Source: Syntrophus buswellii
GTDB taxonomy: Bacteria; Desulfobacterota; Syntrophia; Syntrophales; Syntrophaceae
DNA length: 64,000 nt
Assembly (NCBI RefSeq): GCF_046097065.1
Contig: NZ_CP175563.1
Coordinates: 868,001 to 932,000 of the forward strand
Reading direction: 5' to 3'
The position numbers and the translations under genes are program-made. The notes below the pieces were generated by a model. It saw only the letters and a program-made list of their open reading frames with translations. It had not been told where the DNA came from and searched no databases. The first letter of the stretch is position 1; the number at the start of each line of letters is the position of its first letter. Below are positions 24,927 to 33,946 of this stretch, piece by piece.

Positions 24927-26045
24927 ATGATTAAATACACGGAACTGAAAAGCACCAATCGTCAGAACCTGATGGAAGTGCTGCCCCTTGCGAAGCCTTT
25001 TACCGTGCTCATCGAGCCTTCCAGCCTCTGCAATTTCAGGTGTATCCAGTGTTTCCAGAGCATCAGGGATGACTCCTACTTCACCGGAATCCGGGGCAAC
25101 ATGCCGATAGAGCGTTTCCAGGAGGTCATAAATCAACTGAAGGCATGGCGGGGGCCGAAGCTCAAGGTTTTGAAGCTCAGCCTGTACGGAGAGCCGCTCA
25201 TCAACCCGGACTTCGGGAACATGCTGAGTATCGCGCGCCGTGCAGACATTGCCGAGCGGATTGAAACCACCACCAATGGCTCTCTTCTGAGCCGGGGCAT
25301 CGCTGAACAGCTGGTGGAGCACCAACTGGACTATCTGAGGGTCTCAATCTATGCGTGCGACCAAAAACGGCACGAAACGGTTACCGGATCAGGGGCCAAG
25401 GTCAGCGCCATTCATGAAAATCTCCGCATCCTGCAGGAAATCAAGCAGTCCAGCCATTCCGAAAGGCCCTTTGTCGGGTGCAAAATGCTTGATTCCTACA
25501 GCGGGGAAAATGAACGGTTTATCCGCCTGTACCGGGATGTTGCCGATGAAGCGTACATTGACAAGCCGCATGCCTGGATCAAAGTGGAAAACGCGGATTT
25601 CATCAGGAATTATTATAACGACGGTGCAGACCAGGCAATGGCCGATCTCAGGCTCAGCAGGACGCGCCGTGTCGCCTGCCCCATGCCGTTCACCACGATG
25701 GCGGTCCGCAACAACGGCGACATCTCGCCCTGCTGTGTGGACTTTATCGGCGGCACGAATCTGGGAAATATAAATGACCGGAGTCTGCAGGAGCTCTGGA
25801 ACTCCAGTCCCTGGTATGAGTTTCAGAAGATGCAGCTGGAAAACAGGAAGCATGAGAATTATTCCTGTGCTCGGTGTGACATCTACGCGAGCAGCCATTA
25901 CACGCTGGACAACATTGACGGATTTCCTGTCGCGAATCTGCGCGGATCATTTTTTGGCCGGGGCTGTGGGCACCAGCCACCTCACGTCGTTGGGGAAGAA
26001 GAGTCGGCGTCCGATGATTTCCCGACGGATCATAAACAGGTGTGA
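24927..26045 (+). CDS. Radical SAM/SPASM protein (2 of 2)
   Basis: 372 residues from the ATG at 24927. The longer upstream frame overlaps the previous gene and is not supported. The radical SAM loop CNFRCIQCFQ lies near residue 35, KLSLYGEPLINPDF replaces the usual GGEP strand, and TTTNGSLLS follows. The SPASM segment contains CPMPFTTMAVRNNGDISPCC near residue 255, a GNINDRSLQELWNS stretch and CARCD near residue 320. This arrangement is that of SPASM enzymes carrying extra Fe-S clusters. The two radical SAM proteins are not close copies, so they probably catalyse different steps. The tail after residue 340 has no recognisable fold. Confidence 0.88.
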   Translation: MIKYTELKSTNRQNLMEVLPLAKPFTVLIEPSSLCNFRCIQCFQSIRDDSYFTGIRGNMPIERFQEVINQLKAWRGPKLKVLKLSLYGEPLINPDFGNMLSIARRADIAERIETTTNGSLLSRGIAEQLVEHQLDYLRVSIYACDQKRHETVTGSGAKVSAIHENLRILQEIKQSSHSERPFVGCKMLDSYSGENERFIRLYRDVADEAYIDKPHAWIKVENADFIRNYYNDGADQAMADLRLSRTRRVACPMPFTTMAVRNNGDISPCCVDFIGGTNLGNINDRSLQELWNSSPWYEFQKMQLENRKHENYSCARCDIYASSHYTLDNIDGFPVANLRGSFFGRGCGHQPPHVVGEEESASDDFPTDHKQV

Positions 26046-26062
26046 AGATCAGGGAGAAGGAA

Positions 26063-27199
26063 ATGGCAATTCGGGCATGCAGGGTGTGCGGACGGGAGTT
26101 GTTCAGAGGACCCCTGCTCCGGTATGAAAACATGCCGAAGGCCGCGCAGAACTTCCCGGCGGCGGCGGATCTGGCCGACGAGACGGGGCTGGACCTGGAG
26201 GTCTGTCAGTGCATGGGGTGCGGGTTGGTGCAGCTGAGCGGCGAACCGGTCCCCTATTATCGGGAAGTGATACGGGCTGCCGCGGTCTCCGAGGCGATAA
26301 AAAAGGAGAAGGCACGGCAGTTTGCTGATTTCATCGGAAAGCATTCCCTTCGTGGAAAGAAAATGATCGAGATCGGCTGCGGACGGGGTGAGTTCCTTTC
26401 CCTGCTGTCGGCGCTGGAGGTTCAGGCCTATGGGCTGGAGTTCTCGGAAACGTCCGTCGCTGAGTGTCTCAAGGCCGGCCTGCATGTCGCCCGGGGCTAT
26501 CCCGGCGGGTGTACGGGTTTGCTGGAAAACGGGCCCTTTGACGCGTTCCTGCTGTTGATGTTTTTAGAGCACATGCCCGACCCCAATGCGGCACTGAGGA
26601 CCCTTTATGACAACCTTACGGATCAGGCCGTCGGCCTGGTTGAAGTGCCGAATTTCGACATGGTGCTGAAGAACGGACTATTCTCGGAATTTATCGGCGA
26701 TCACCTTCTTTACTTTACGAGGGAGACTCTGCAGTCCACCCTGCAGCTAAACGGATTCGAATGGACAGGTTGTGAGGAACTTCGAAATGATTATGTCCTT
26801 TCCGCCGTTGTGAAAAAGCGTCCGCCATTGGACATCACCTATTTCCACAGGCATCAGGAGAAGATCACAGCCGAAGTGATGACCTATCTGAAACCATTCG
26901 CCGCAAAACGCGTAGCCGTCTGGGGAGCGGGACATCAGGCACTGGCCCTGATCGCACTGACCGGCATTGCGGGAAGCATCCGGTATGTAGTGGATTCCGC
27001 GCCGTTCAAACAGGGAAGGTATACTCCGGCCACTCACCTGCCCGTTGTTGCCCCTGAGGCCCTGTTTGAGGATCCTGTGGATGCCGTTCTTGTCATTGCC
27101 GGCAGTTATTCCGACGAGGTGGCATGGAAGATCCGCCAGGAATGTAACCTGAAGATGCCGGTGGCCGTGTTGCGTGGTGATGGATTGGAACGAGTTTGA
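26063..27199 (+). CDS. Sugar C-methyltransferase (TylC3/NovU-like, zinc-binding N-terminus)
   Basis: 378 residues from the ATG at 26063, with AGGGAGAAGG upstream. A GTG at 26042 overlapping the previous stop is less likely. It has the three-part layout of sugar C-methyltransferases: an N-terminal zinc motif (CRVCG...CQCMGCGLVQL), a SAM domain (MIEIGCGRGEFLSLLS near residue 105, LMFLEHMPDP near 170), and a C-terminal Rossmann-like domain (KRVAVWGAGHQALALIAL, DSAPFKQG). The family methylates carbon next to a keto group of NDP-sugars, giving branched-chain sugars. That fits the CDP-4-keto-dideoxyhexose made here. Confidence 0.85.
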   Translation: MAIRACRVCGRELFRGPLLRYENMPKAAQNFPAAADLADETGLDLEVCQCMGCGLVQLSGEPVPYYREVIRAAAVSEAIKKEKARQFADFIGKHSLRGKKMIEIGCGRGEFLSLLSALEVQAYGLEFSETSVAECLKAGLHVARGYPGGCTGLLENGPFDAFLLLMFLEHMPDPNAALRTLYDNLTDQAVGLVEVPNFDMVLKNGLFSEFIGDHLLYFTRETLQSTLQLNGFEWTGCEELRNDYVLSAVVKKRPPLDITYFHRHQEKITAEVMTYLKPFAAKRVAVWGAGHQALALIALTGIAGSIRYVVDSAPFKQGRYTPATHLPVVAPEALFEDPVDAVLVIAGSYSDEVAWKIRQECNLKMPVAVLRGDGLERV

Positions 27200-30100
27200 T
27201 CCCGGCATTCAAGCCTTGCAATCCGGTGTTCTCCGGGATCTGAATGAGGAACTTCATGAAATGACTGATCACAATGATATTCATCATCCGGCTGCAGTGG
27301 CCGCCGGTCTTTCAGGCGGCAATCCCGTAACCTATGACGCCGCGCGCCTGAACGGCAGACCTGTGGAGCCATGCGCCGATGCGTCCGCTGCCGATGAAGG
27401 GGTAAGAATCAGCGGAGTGTCCACGGAGGCCTCCTCCAAGTCCGCTGATGCCCGGAAGGCCCGTGGAACATCGTTCCTGATCGGCAGAAAGCCGGCAATC
27501 CGGGTACTGGCCGCCGGCAGCAAATACGCATCCGGCAGTGCGAGACGGGGCTACGACTATGTCTGGTGGAATCTCTTTGATGCACTCAACCGCTTTGAGA
27601 ATATTGAAGCGCATTTTTACGACTGCGCCGCCGAGGCGCGGCGCAGCGGTATTGAAGCCATGTGCGGGCAACTGGGAAACATCGTCCTCAAGGAAAAACC
27701 GGACATCCTCTTCTATGGCGGTTCTTCAGACGGCTTTGCAGAGTTTGTGCGTTCCTGTTTAAAGCGGATTACAGGTTCAACCGATACGCAGACCGTTCTC
27801 TGGATGAACGATCAAGAGGAACGGCAGGGGGGCGGGTTGGCGCTTTCGGAGGCGTGTGCGGATCTGATCGTCACCCTGTCGCCCGACTCCGCACAACGGT
27901 ATGCCGCCGCAGGTTTCGGAAGAAAAATCATGATGTCCCAATGGGGATTCAATCCCTTCACCTACGCATTGCCGTTTTCGCCGAGAAGCCGGGGGATCAG
28001 CTTTTGCGGGACCGCAAAAGGCGATCGCTCAGAAATTATCAGGAAAATGAGGCAACACGGCCTGGCTGTCGGTACCTTTGGACCAGACTGGCAGGAGGAT
28101 CTGACCCTGCCTTTAGCGGATATGGTGCGAATCTTCCGCCAATCCAGAATCAACCTGAACCTGGACGATATCGGTGATTTCGCAGCCAGGCAGATAAAGA
28201 AACGGACCTTTGAAGTTCCGGGCTGCCGAGGTTTTCTCTTGACCATTCCCGCCGGACATCTGGATGCATACTATGAACCCGGCAGAGAGGTCGCCGTCGC
28301 ATCCTCTTTGGAGGAATTGATTGACAAATGCCGTTATTATCTGGTGCACGACAAGGAGCGTGAAGAAATCGCCCGTCGCGGTTATGAACGCACCCTGGCC
28401 GAACATACCTGGTCTCATCGGCTGAAGGATATGTTCGAGTGTCTCGGATTTGCCGCCATTCCCGGAGAGTCGGCGCCGGCCGGCACCAGAAACCCATACC
28501 CCGGCGTGTCAGATTTCCCGGGGGGCGAAGAGGCGGCGTCTCCAGGATGTTCCGATCCAAGGGGATGCACGGAAGAGTCCGTCACCCCTGAGGAAAGGGA
28601 AATCGAGACCAGCATCATCGTCCTGGCATTCAATAAACTGGAGTACACGAGGCAGTGTGTGGAAAGCATTCTGCACTATACGAACGGTTCGTACGAACTG
28701 TTGCTTGTTGACAACGGTTCTGCTGATGGAACGTTCGAGTACTTTGAGCGGGTAAAGGACTTTCATCCCGACACCCGTGTTATCAGGCATTTTCAGAACA
28801 GGGTCGTGGAAGAAATCGGTATCCATGTGTTTTCGCTTGCCCGTGGGAAATATATCGCATGTGTGGCCAATGATGCCATCGTACACGAGGGCTGGCTCGA
28901 AAATTTTATTCGGCAGATGGAATCGGCGCCCGACATAGCCATGGTGGGGCCCCGTTCGAACAATGTAAGTGGTCCCCAGATGATGCCGACGGAGTACGAC
29001 ACGGTGGAGGCCTTTCATGCATTTGCCGACGAGTGGTGCAGACGGCACAAGGGGTCCAACTTCGTCATTCATCGAGTGGTTGGTGTCGCGAATATATTGA
29101 AAAAATCTGTTCTTGAGCGAATCGGCGGGTTTGATCCCGATCTCCCCACCAACGGCAGGGAGGGCGGCTACGGATTCAGCGATGATGATTTTTCCCTGCG
29201 GCTCACATTGGCAGGATACAGGATGCTCGTGGCCAATGATGTTTTTATCCATCATTTTGGCAGCGTAACGACAAGGCAGGATCGTCCGGATCTCTTCGGC
29301 GCCCCTCAGAATGTCAACAAGGAAAAATATCGCCGGAAGCTTCAGCAAAACGACCGGGTTTCCGTCGGGGCCGATGGGGTCATCAAGGTGAGACCCTACA
29401 GGCTGGATGAGGAGATCCCCGTTGATGAACGGACAGCCATTCGAACGCCCCGGGTCTGTTTCGTTGAAAAGGGGAGGGGGGGGGGAAAATCACGTGCCGA
29501 ATATGGTTATGCCGCTTTAGCCAGAAAATATAACGGAGACATCATCCCGGGCCGCGGCGAAACGATCTCGGCGCTGATCCTGAAAGCCCTTGAAAAAAAT
29601 GAATTCGATTTTTTGGTGCTGATCGATTCCCGCCTTGCCCCGTCTCCGGAAATTCTTTCCGCATTGACGGAATACGCCCTGTGCTATCCCGATGTCGCCG
29701 TGATGGTTCCCACAGGAAACTATGGGGCCCTTACTCATGCGCACAAACCGGATTCGGCTCCGGAAGTTGAGAGGATCCCTTATGCGGATCTATCCTTATG
29801 TGTCATCAACCTCAACGTTGTCCGTCCCCTGCGCATGGCACTTGCCCGATGTGAAAATGAAGAGGAATGGCCCTGGTTTTTCCAGAGGCGAATCCGGGGG
29901 GAAAGCTATTTCATCGCAAAAGCGAATAGCCTCGAAGTCAATGGCGATTGGACACGGTATGCCCATCCTTATGATGCCCTGCGGCTTCCGGAGCAACTCC
30001 TCGATGAGAAAAAATACGCGGAGGCCGGCGCCATTTACCGGGATGATCTTAGCAGAGACCCGGATTTTGCCGAAGCCTGTTATCAGCTTGCTTCGATTGC

Positions 30101-33100
30101 GGTAAAACAGAGGCGGTTGGAGGAGGCGATCGACCATGCCCGGCGGGCTTTGCAGGCGGATCCTCACCACATTCCTTCCCTGGTGCTTCTTTCCGGGATT
30201 TTTCTTGAACAGGGCGATTTTCAGAATGCAGCGGACACGGTGAGTCAGGCAAACTTCAAGCAGCCTGGCAACCCGGAAGTGAAGAAAATCGTATCCAGGT
30301 ATGAAGAACAATTTAAAAGGCATCCCGAAGCGTTTCAGGAGAATCCGGACGGAGCGGCGACGTTCCCGACGCGGCGCGAAACCGTCAAAGGAAGCGTATC
30401 CATCGTCATCGTCACCCGGAATCGGCTGGATTTTACCAAAAAGTGCGTCAACAGCATCCGCAGGCACACGCGCCGGCCCTACGAGATCGTTTTTGTAGAC
30501 AACGATTCCAAGGACAGCACGATGAAGTGGCTGAAACGTCAGGTCAAGGAAAATAAAGATTGTCGTCTCATTGAGAACAGGGGAAACGTCGGACTGATAA
30601 AAGGACGCAATCAGGGCATCAATGCCGCCCAAGGCGAATACATTGTGCTTCTGGATCAGGATGCCCTTGTCAGCCGGGGATGGCTGGATTCCATGCTGCA
30701 ATGCCTCAACAGATGCTCCGCTGCCGGCATCGTCGGACCCATGACCAATCGCGGCGGCGGTATCCAGCAGGTCCTGGACGATTCTTATCGATCTGTCGAT
30801 TTTCTGGATAAATACGCGGCAAAATTCATGGAGCGATACCGGCACCGACGGATTCCCTGCAGGTGCGTAGCCGGATTCTGTCTGCTGTTTAAGCGCTCGG
30901 TGGTTGAAAAGATCGGTCTTTTTGATGAAACTTTTGAGAGTGGGCATTTTGAAGACGAAGACTACTGCTTGAGAGCCGCTCTGGCCGATTATCGGAATTA
31001 CATTGCCGGCGATGTTTTTGTCCACCGTCTTGAAGGCGGAAAATCCCATGGTGACAGACAGATTCTTAACAAAAAGTGGGAACTGGGTCCGGCCAGCCCC
31101 GAAGGAAAAAAGCTGGCGGTATTGAAGGCCACTGAGCTGGCTGGTGATCTGTGCCAGAAGGGGAAGATGGGACAAGCCGTCGATACGCTCATCAACTGCA
31201 TCAAGCTTATTCCCGATTCAAAGGAGGTTTATTTTGAACTGGTCAGACTCTTTATGGAATCCGGACAGTTTTCCGAGGCATGGGACGTTGTCGAAACCAT
31301 GCCCGAGGCCGTGAAAAATGACCTGAAGGGCCTTCAGTACGCGGGTTACACCCAGGAAGGCTTAGGGCTGGATAGCGAAGCGGCGGGATATGCGGAGAGA
31401 ATCCTGCTGCAAAATGGCAGTTGCCCGGAGGCGCTGAATCTTAAAGGTGTTCTGGCCTATAAGAGCGGAGCAAAAGAAGAGGCCGTCGATTATTTTCGGA
31501 AGGCCGTTGAGGTGGATCCCGGTTATGGGGAGGCCTCTACAAACCTGGGCGTTCTTCTCTGGGGGATCGACGAGAAGGAGGAGGGCCTTGCCTGTCTGCG
31601 CAGGGGGTTCATGTTATCTCCAACGGTACCAGATTCGAGCTCCCTTTATTATTCCGCCATCTCTTCCCTGGGGCTGTTCCGCAATGCGGAGGTTGAATTC
31701 CGGGAAGCCGTTTCTCTGTATCCACAGAATAAAAACCTCGCTTTCTTATATATTGACATTCTTCTCCAACTGGGAAAGCTCAAGGAGGCCATGCTGAAAA
31801 TCGAAGACGCCCTTGCCTTGTTCGGCATTGACGAGGGCATTTTGAGCGCGGCCATGGCTGTTCGGGATAAGATCGGCCCATCGAAAATCGAGAACCCGTC
31901 AAAGAAAAGCACGCTGTCGCTTTGCATGATTGTGAAAAACGAAGAAAAGCACCTGGCCGCATGTTTGAGGAGCGTCCGGGATATCGTGGATGAAATGATT
32001 GTTGTGGATACCGGTTCAACGGACAGGACCATGGAGATCGCGAGGGTTTTCGGGGCAAAGGTATTTGAGGTTCCCTGGACGGGAGATTTTTCGGCGGCCC
32101 GCAATGCTTCACTTGCCCAGGCGACCGGCGATTGGATTTTTGTGCTCGATGCCGATGAGGTCCTTTCTCCACGCGATTTTAAAGAACTGCGTACATTAAT
32201 TGAAACGCCTTCCTCTTCCCCGGCGGCTTATCTGATTACCACCAGGAATTATGTGGAAAAATTTGGAATCATCGGTTGGACGGCGAATGACGGACAATAT
32301 CCCGAGGAAATGGGAGCGGGATGGATCCCAAGCGCAAAGGTGCGGCTTTTCAAAAGAAGAAGCAATATCCGGTTCTCCAACCCCGTCCATGAACTGGTGG
32401 AGTATTCACTGCATCAAGCAAAGATCCCCATCCTCAGATCCAGTATCGTCGTCCATCACTACGGAAAACTGGACACGGAACGGGAGGGGATGAAAAGCAG
32501 AGAGTACTATCTGCTGGGCAGGATGAAGTATGAACGTGATCCGAAGAATATGAAATATGTCTACGAGTTGGCAAAGCAAGCCCAACTGCTGAAGAAATAT
32601 GATGAAGCCGCCCGTCTTTGGCTGGAACTCCTGGATCTCTTGAGGGAAAACCCGGAGTCCGCGGGGTATAAAACCATTGCCGCCATATCCTGTGGAGATC
32701 CGTTGCCGGAGATCTACATTCAGCTTGCCTCAGCTTACATCATGCTTGATCGTTGCGACGAGGCGCTGGAGCTTGCACGCAAAGCCATGAAAGAGTCCAG
32801 GATCAAGCTGCCAGCCTATGTAAATGTTTACGCCTATTGTGAAATGATCGCCGGCTCGCTGAACGCCGCTTCATCAGCGCTGGAAGAGCTGCTCCGGGAC
32901 ATGCCTGACTATCCCCCCGCGTTGTCTCTGATGGCGGTTATTCACTGCCTGGAAGACAAAGAGGAACAGGCCCGGGAATTGTCCCGGCAGTTAAGGCTGA
33001 AAGGGATTCCGCTATCAGCCACCTTGAAACATATCAGTGAAAAACTTTCCTCTTACGGGAAAAAGGATGAGGCGGAGCTCATCCTGAAATGGATGGCTGG

Positions 33101-33164
33101 AGCCTCGGGTTCGTACTGTAAAAATTCTCATGGCCTTGAGGCCGCTCAAATAAACGGGTCATGA
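27174..33164 (+). CDS. Giant multi-module glycosyltransferase with interspersed TPRs
   Basis: About 1996 residues. The GTG at 27174 overlaps the previous gene by 26 bp. The ATG at 27261, after GAGGAAC, is a plausible alternative start. Module order: a disordered start; residues about 105-440, a CgeB-like/GT4-like domain (FGPDWQEDLTL, TFEVPGCRGFLLT); about 478-760, GT2 module A (SIIVLAFNKLEYTRQCVESI, VANDAI, GYGFSDDDFSLRL); about 765-930, a degenerate GT2-like stretch (FDFLVLIDSRLAPS); about 935-1035, TPR; about 1072-1310, GT2 module B (SIVIVTRNRLDFTKKCVNSI, LLDQDALVS, HFEDEDYCLRA); about 1325-1560, TPR; about 1578-1830, GT2 module C (LSLCMIVKNEEKHL, DTGSTDRT, LDADEVLS); then TPR to the end. 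A 10-G tract lies at codons 768-771. No membrane segment. Probably a processive or multi-step cytoplasmic glycan assembler, possibly acting on flagellin. Confidence 0.9.
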   Translation: MVMDWNEFDPGIQALQSGVLRDLNEELHEMTDHNDIHHPAAVAAGLSGGNPVTYDAARLNGRPVEPCADASAADEGVRISGVSTEASSKSADARKARGTSFLIGRKPAIRVLAAGSKYASGSARRGYDYVWWNLFDALNRFENIEAHFYDCAAEARRSGIEAMCGQLGNIVLKEKPDILFYGGSSDGFAEFVRSCLKRITGSTDTQTVLWMNDQEERQGGGLALSEACADLIVTLSPDSAQRYAAAGFGRKIMMSQWGFNPFTYALPFSPRSRGISFCGTAKGDRSEIIRKMRQHGLAVGTFGPDWQEDLTLPLADMVRIFRQSRINLNLDDIGDFAARQIKKRTFEVPGCRGFLLTIPAGHLDAYYEPGREVAVASSLEELIDKCRYYLVHDKEREEIARRGYERTLAEHTWSHRLKDMFECLGFAAIPGESAPAGTRNPYPGVSDFPGGEEAASPGCSDPRGCTEESVTPEEREIETSIIVLAFNKLEYTRQCVESILHYTNGSYELLLVDNGSADGTFEYFERVKDFHPDTRVIRHFQNRVVEEIGIHVFSLARGKYIACVANDAIVHEGWLENFIRQMESAPDIAMVGPRSNNVSGPQMMPTEYDTVEAFHAFADEWCRRHKGSNFVIHRVVGVANILKKSVLERIGGFDPDLPTNGREGGYGFSDDDFSLRLTLAGYRMLVANDVFIHHFGSVTTRQDRPDLFGAPQNVNKEKYRRKLQQNDRVSVGADGVIKVRPYRLDEEIPVDERTAIRTPRVCFVEKGRGGGKSRAEYGYAALARKYNGDIIPGRGETISALILKALEKNEFDFLVLIDSRLAPSPEILSALTEYALCYPDVAVMVPTGNYGALTHAHKPDSAPEVERIPYADLSLCVINLNVVRPLRMALARCENEEEWPWFFQRRIRGESYFIAKANSLEVNGDWTRYAHPYDALRLPEQLLDEKKYAEAGAIYRDDLSRDPDFAEACYQLASIAVKQRRLEEAIDHARRALQADPHHIPSLVLLSGIFLEQGDFQNAADTVSQANFKQPGNPEVKKIVSRYEEQFKRHPEAFQENPDGAATFPTRRETVKGSVSIVIVTRNRLDFTKKCVNSIRRHTRRPYEIVFVDNDSKDSTMKWLKRQVKENKDCRLIENRGNVGLIKGRNQGINAAQGEYIVLLDQDALVSRGWLDSMLQCLNRCSAAGIVGPMTNRGGGIQQVLDDSYRSVDFLDKYAAKFMERYRHRRIPCRCVAGFCLLFKRSVVEKIGLFDETFESGHFEDEDYCLRAALADYRNYIAGDVFVHRLEGGKSHGDRQILNKKWELGPASPEGKKLAVLKATELAGDLCQKGKMGQAVDTLINCIKLIPDSKEVYFELVRLFMESGQFSEAWDVVETMPEAVKNDLKGLQYAGYTQEGLGLDSEAAGYAERILLQNGSCPEALNLKGVLAYKSGAKEEAVDYFRKAVEVDPGYGEASTNLGVLLWGIDEKEEGLACLRRGFMLSPTVPDSSSLYYSAISSLGLFRNAEVEFREAVSLYPQNKNLAFLYIDILLQLGKLKEAMLKIEDALALFGIDEGILSAAMAVRDKIGPSKIENPSKKSTLSLCMIVKNEEKHLAACLRSVRDIVDEMIVVDTGSTDRTMEIARVFGAKVFEVPWTGDFSAARNASLAQATGDWIFVLDADEVLSPRDFKELRTLIETPSSSPAAYLITTRNYVEKFGIIGWTANDGQYPEEMGAGWIPSAKVRLFKRRSNIRFSNPVHELVEYSLHQAKIPILRSSIVVHHYGKLDTEREGMKSREYYLLGRMKYERDPKNMKYVYELAKQAQLLKKYDEAARLWLELLDLLRENPESAGYKTIAAISCGDPLPEIYIQLASAYIMLDRCDEALELARKAMKESRIKLPAYVNVYAYCEMIAGSLNAASSALEELLRDMPDYPPALSLMAVIHCLEDKEEQARELSRQLRLKGIPLSATLKHISEKLSSYGKKDEAELILKWMAGASGSYCKNSHGLEAAQINGS
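29476..29485 (+). repeat. Poly-G tract (10 G) inside the giant glycosyltransferase
   Basis: Ten consecutive G encode part of EKGRGGGKS, just after GT2 module A. With nine G the frame stops at the TAG ending at 29520. With eleven it stops at the TAA ending at 29533. Slippage would leave a protein of about 780 residues holding only the first two glycosyltransferase modules. Confidence 0.9.
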
Positions 33165-33176
33165 AAAGAGGTGCCG

Positions 33177-33557
33177 TCATTCCACCGGGTTGCCGCGAAG
33201 TCCCGCAGCGATGTTCAGGTTGATCCTGATGAGCATGTCCAGCTTTTCCGGTGACGGGAACGCCATGACTTCAAACGTCCGCTTGTCGACAACAAGGCTC
33301 AGAGTCAGCAGGTCCTTCTTCAACTGTGTCGGCAGGGGGTTGTCCTCCTTTGCAAGTTCACCCTGAAGAATCGTCCAGATCCGCTGGTTGATCTGAAGCG
33401 CCTTCAATCGTTTCCCGTCCCTGTCCTCGGAATCCCAGTCGACCTGGCATTTTCTGAGCTTCAATGCCGCATTTGTGAGCGCCAGAGCTTCAATCTCACG
33501 TCCGGAAAGAGTTTCCTTCTGAGCCGCCCTGTATGCTTCAATTTGCGCTGCGTACAC
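33177..33557 (-). CDS. flaF: Flagellar regulator FlaF
   Basis: 126 residues, GTG start after AGGAGGTCTTGAATC. FlaF works with FlbT in flagellin secretion and translation control in alphaproteobacteria such as Caulobacter. Family features: AYRAAQKETLSGREIEALAL near the start and LPTQLKKDLLTLSLVVDKRT in the middle, within a small all-helical protein. It overlaps flbT by 20 bp and converges on the giant glycosyltransferase with a 12-bp gap. Last gene of the flagellin operon. Confidence 0.88.
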   Translation of the reverse strand: MYAAQIEAYRAAQKETLSGREIEALALTNAALKLRKCQVDWDSEDRDGKRLKALQINQRIWTILQGELAKEDNPLPTQLKKDLLTLSLVVDKRTFEVMAFPSPEKLDMLIRINLNIAAGLRGNPVE

Positions 33558-33939
33558 GATTCAAGACCTCCTGTTCATAATCCATTAGTTTTCTCGCAGC
33601 CTTGAGGGCCTGGTAGTATTCATTTTTAAGCAGGTGTTCACTGATGACGCCGACATGTTCGGCCGTGCTCGGTACGGCCTTGACGAGTTCCCTGACCAGG
33701 TCCCAGAAGGTTTTGTGGTATGCCGCCAGGTTCTTCCCACCATCGATGTACATCATCTGAATGGCCAGATAAATCTGGCTGCAATAACTCTTGGCATCAT
33801 CAATCCGCAGAATGTCCTTTTCCCGCAGAATCATGACCCGGTTTTCAATAACAAATTCGGAGTGGCTCTTCCCGTTTGTGATGACCGCGCCGTTGAGGAT
33901 CATTTTCTCTTGTGGTTTAAGACGTATTTTAAGCGCCAT
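33538..33939 (-). CDS. flbT: Flagellin translational regulator FlbT
   Basis: 133 residues. In Caulobacter FlbT binds the 5' leader of flagellin mRNA and destabilises it until the hook is complete. Recognised by the N-terminal LKIRLKPQEKMILNGAVITN, the FVIENRVMILREKDIL strand region and the helical second half (YCSQIYLAIQMMYIDG). It lies downstream of fliC on the same strand. The fliC leader predicted here is about 140 nt, long enough to be its target. Confidence 0.92.
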   Translation of the reverse strand: MALKIRLKPQEKMILNGAVITNGKSHSEFVIENRVMILREKDILRIDDAKSYCSQIYLAIQMMYIDGGKNLAAYHKTFWDLVRELVKAVPSTAEHVGVISEHLLKNEYYQALKAARKLMDYEQEVLNRVRSAN

Positions 33940-33946
33940 GGGAAGT

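Noticed and set aside
29796..31175. 459-codon minus-strand ORF
   Set aside because: Antisense of the giant glycosyltransferase, whose TPR and GT2 motifs are clear in the plus frame. Long antisense frames are common in GC-rich DNA.
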